A stretch of DNA of 5,947 nucleotides from Bifidobacteriaceae bacterium. Lineage in GTDB: Bacteria > Actinomycetota > Actinomycetes > Actinomycetales > WQXJ01. The notes below the pieces were generated by a model. It did no database searches. It saw only the letters and a list, made by a program, of their open reading frames with translations, and was not told where the DNA came from. The position numbers were made by a program, and so were the translations under genes. The stretch lies in assembly GCA_031261885.1 (NCBI GenBank), contig JAISIU010000330.1, positions 1 to 5,947 of the forward strand. The letters run 5' to 3'. How positions within the stretch are numbered: position 1 is the stretch's first letter; the number at the start of each line of letters is the position of its first letter. Shown here piece by piece: positions 5,291-5,947 of the stretch.

Positions 5291-5947
5291 CCCGGGAACC
5301 CCGCTCGTTTTCCTGGACGCTAACGTCCTTGCCAAACCGGTTACTCGTTCGCTGATCCTGTTCGCAGCCCATGCCAGCAGCTACGCCGCGATTTGGAGCC
5401 AGTACGTGGAAGCCGAAGCAGACAGGCATTTACGTCCTGCCCAAAGCCCTGTGTCCGTAGTCCGCGCCAAGGCCGGAATGGACCTGTCACCCACCAGCAC
5501 TGAACCGAGCCGCTTCATGCGGACAGCCGCGTCCGACCGCCAGGTCCTGGCCGATGCCGCTCACTGCGGCGCGGTGCTCCTCGTCACCGAGGACGTGGAC
5601 GACTTCGCCGTCGAAGACCTCGCGACAGCCGGCCTGTCCGCCGTCAATCCGGACCTGTTCCTGTCAGAACGCGCCACGCCAGCGGGATACCGCATTGCTC
5701 TCCAGACGATGGCGTCCGCCTTTACGCATCCCGCCCGCACGCCGCAGGAACTCCACGTCCGACTCGGGCGGCAACATCCACTCACGACTCACCGTCACGC
5801 TGGCTTGTTCGACGTGCCACCCATGCCGGCCGTGAACCAGGAGCCCGCCGTGATGTTTCGTGGCAACCGCTGCCTACGATGCCTCCGCCAGGCACAACAC
5901 GCTGTCCCGATCCTTTGCCCCGACTGCCAACACCCCAGAGGCCGCTG
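5280..5947 (+). CDS. PIN-domain (VapC-like) ribonuclease toxin with C-terminal zinc-ribbon-like extension, 3' partial
   Basis: The frame opens at GTG 5280, overlapping the HTH gene by 11 bases, and stays open for 222 codons to the window end, so the stop lies outside. Residues 9-16 (LVFLDANV) carry the first PIN aspartate, D13. SDRQVLADAAHCGAVLLVTEDVDDF (85-109) is the second half of a PIN active site, with D86, D105 and D107/D108; E44 or E46 may supply the middle acid. PIN proteins are Mg2+-dependent RNases, and VapC-type members cut tRNA, rRNA or mRNA. Residues 130-195 match nothing I recognise. CLRC (198-201) and CPDC (213-216), 11 residues apart, look like a zinc ribbon, unusual for VapC, which normally ends near 130-140 residues. 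GAGG (5264-5267) may serve as ribosome binding site. GC content is visibly lower than in the minus-strand genes, and a TTA codon occurs at residue 51. PIN assignment is good; toxin role is inferred from the HTH partner. Confidence 0.75.
   Translation, partial: MTTSPGTPLVFLDANVLAKPVTRSLILFAAHASSYAAIWSQYVEAEADRHLRPAQSPVSVVRAKAGMDLSPTSTEPSRFMRTAASDRQVLADAAHCGAVLLVTEDVDDFAVEDLATAGLSAVNPDLFLSERATPAGYRIALQTMASAFTHPARTPQELHVRLGRQHPLTTHRHAGLFDVPPMPAVNQEPAVMFRGNRCLRCLRQAQHAVPILCPDCQHPRGR

Overview
The window reads as chromosomal DNA from a high-GC Gram-positive bacterium (Actinomycetota). The evidence is the strong G/C bias at third codon positions, GTG starts with short translational overlaps, a 14-helix DHA2-type exporter, and an SPFH protein followed by a small ribbon-helix-helix protein. 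Genus cannot be fixed from the sequence. A Bifidobacteriaceae-like or related actinobacterium is possible but unproven.

Layout. Positions 1-199 hold no gene, only two hairpins, one of which looks like an intrinsic terminator. Three minus-strand units follow: an MFS exporter (200-1702), a coupled pair of SPFH membrane protein and RHH/AT-hook-like DNA-binding protein (3165 down to 1943, sharing 4 bases), and a DUF234-type ATPase (3331-4767). A divergent control region (4768-4936) separates these from a plus-strand pair: an excisionase-fold HTH protein (4937-5290) overlapping by 11 bases a PIN-domain protein (5280 to the window end, still open). The PIN protein ends, as far as it is visible, in a four-cysteine zinc-ribbon-like segment. 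This last pair looks like a VapBC-style toxin-antitoxin module with an HTH antitoxin.

Between the genes runs a family of short palindromic repeats built on CGATGCCG...CGGCATCG with a fixed 38-base offset. There is a tandem array of three (67-base period) behind the RHH gene and a single copy with a perfect 13-bp stem behind the ATPase gene. A related long hairpin sits behind the exporter gene. Every minus-strand transcription unit therefore ends in a member of this family, which suggests a role at transcript 3' ends.

The genes do not form one pathway. The SPFH-RHH pair probably regulates itself through an AT-rich palindrome upstream of the SPFH gene. The ATPase promoter carries three AAACTT repeats exactly 15 bases apart. 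The HTH-PIN pair has lower GC and contains TTA codons, so it may be more recently acquired.
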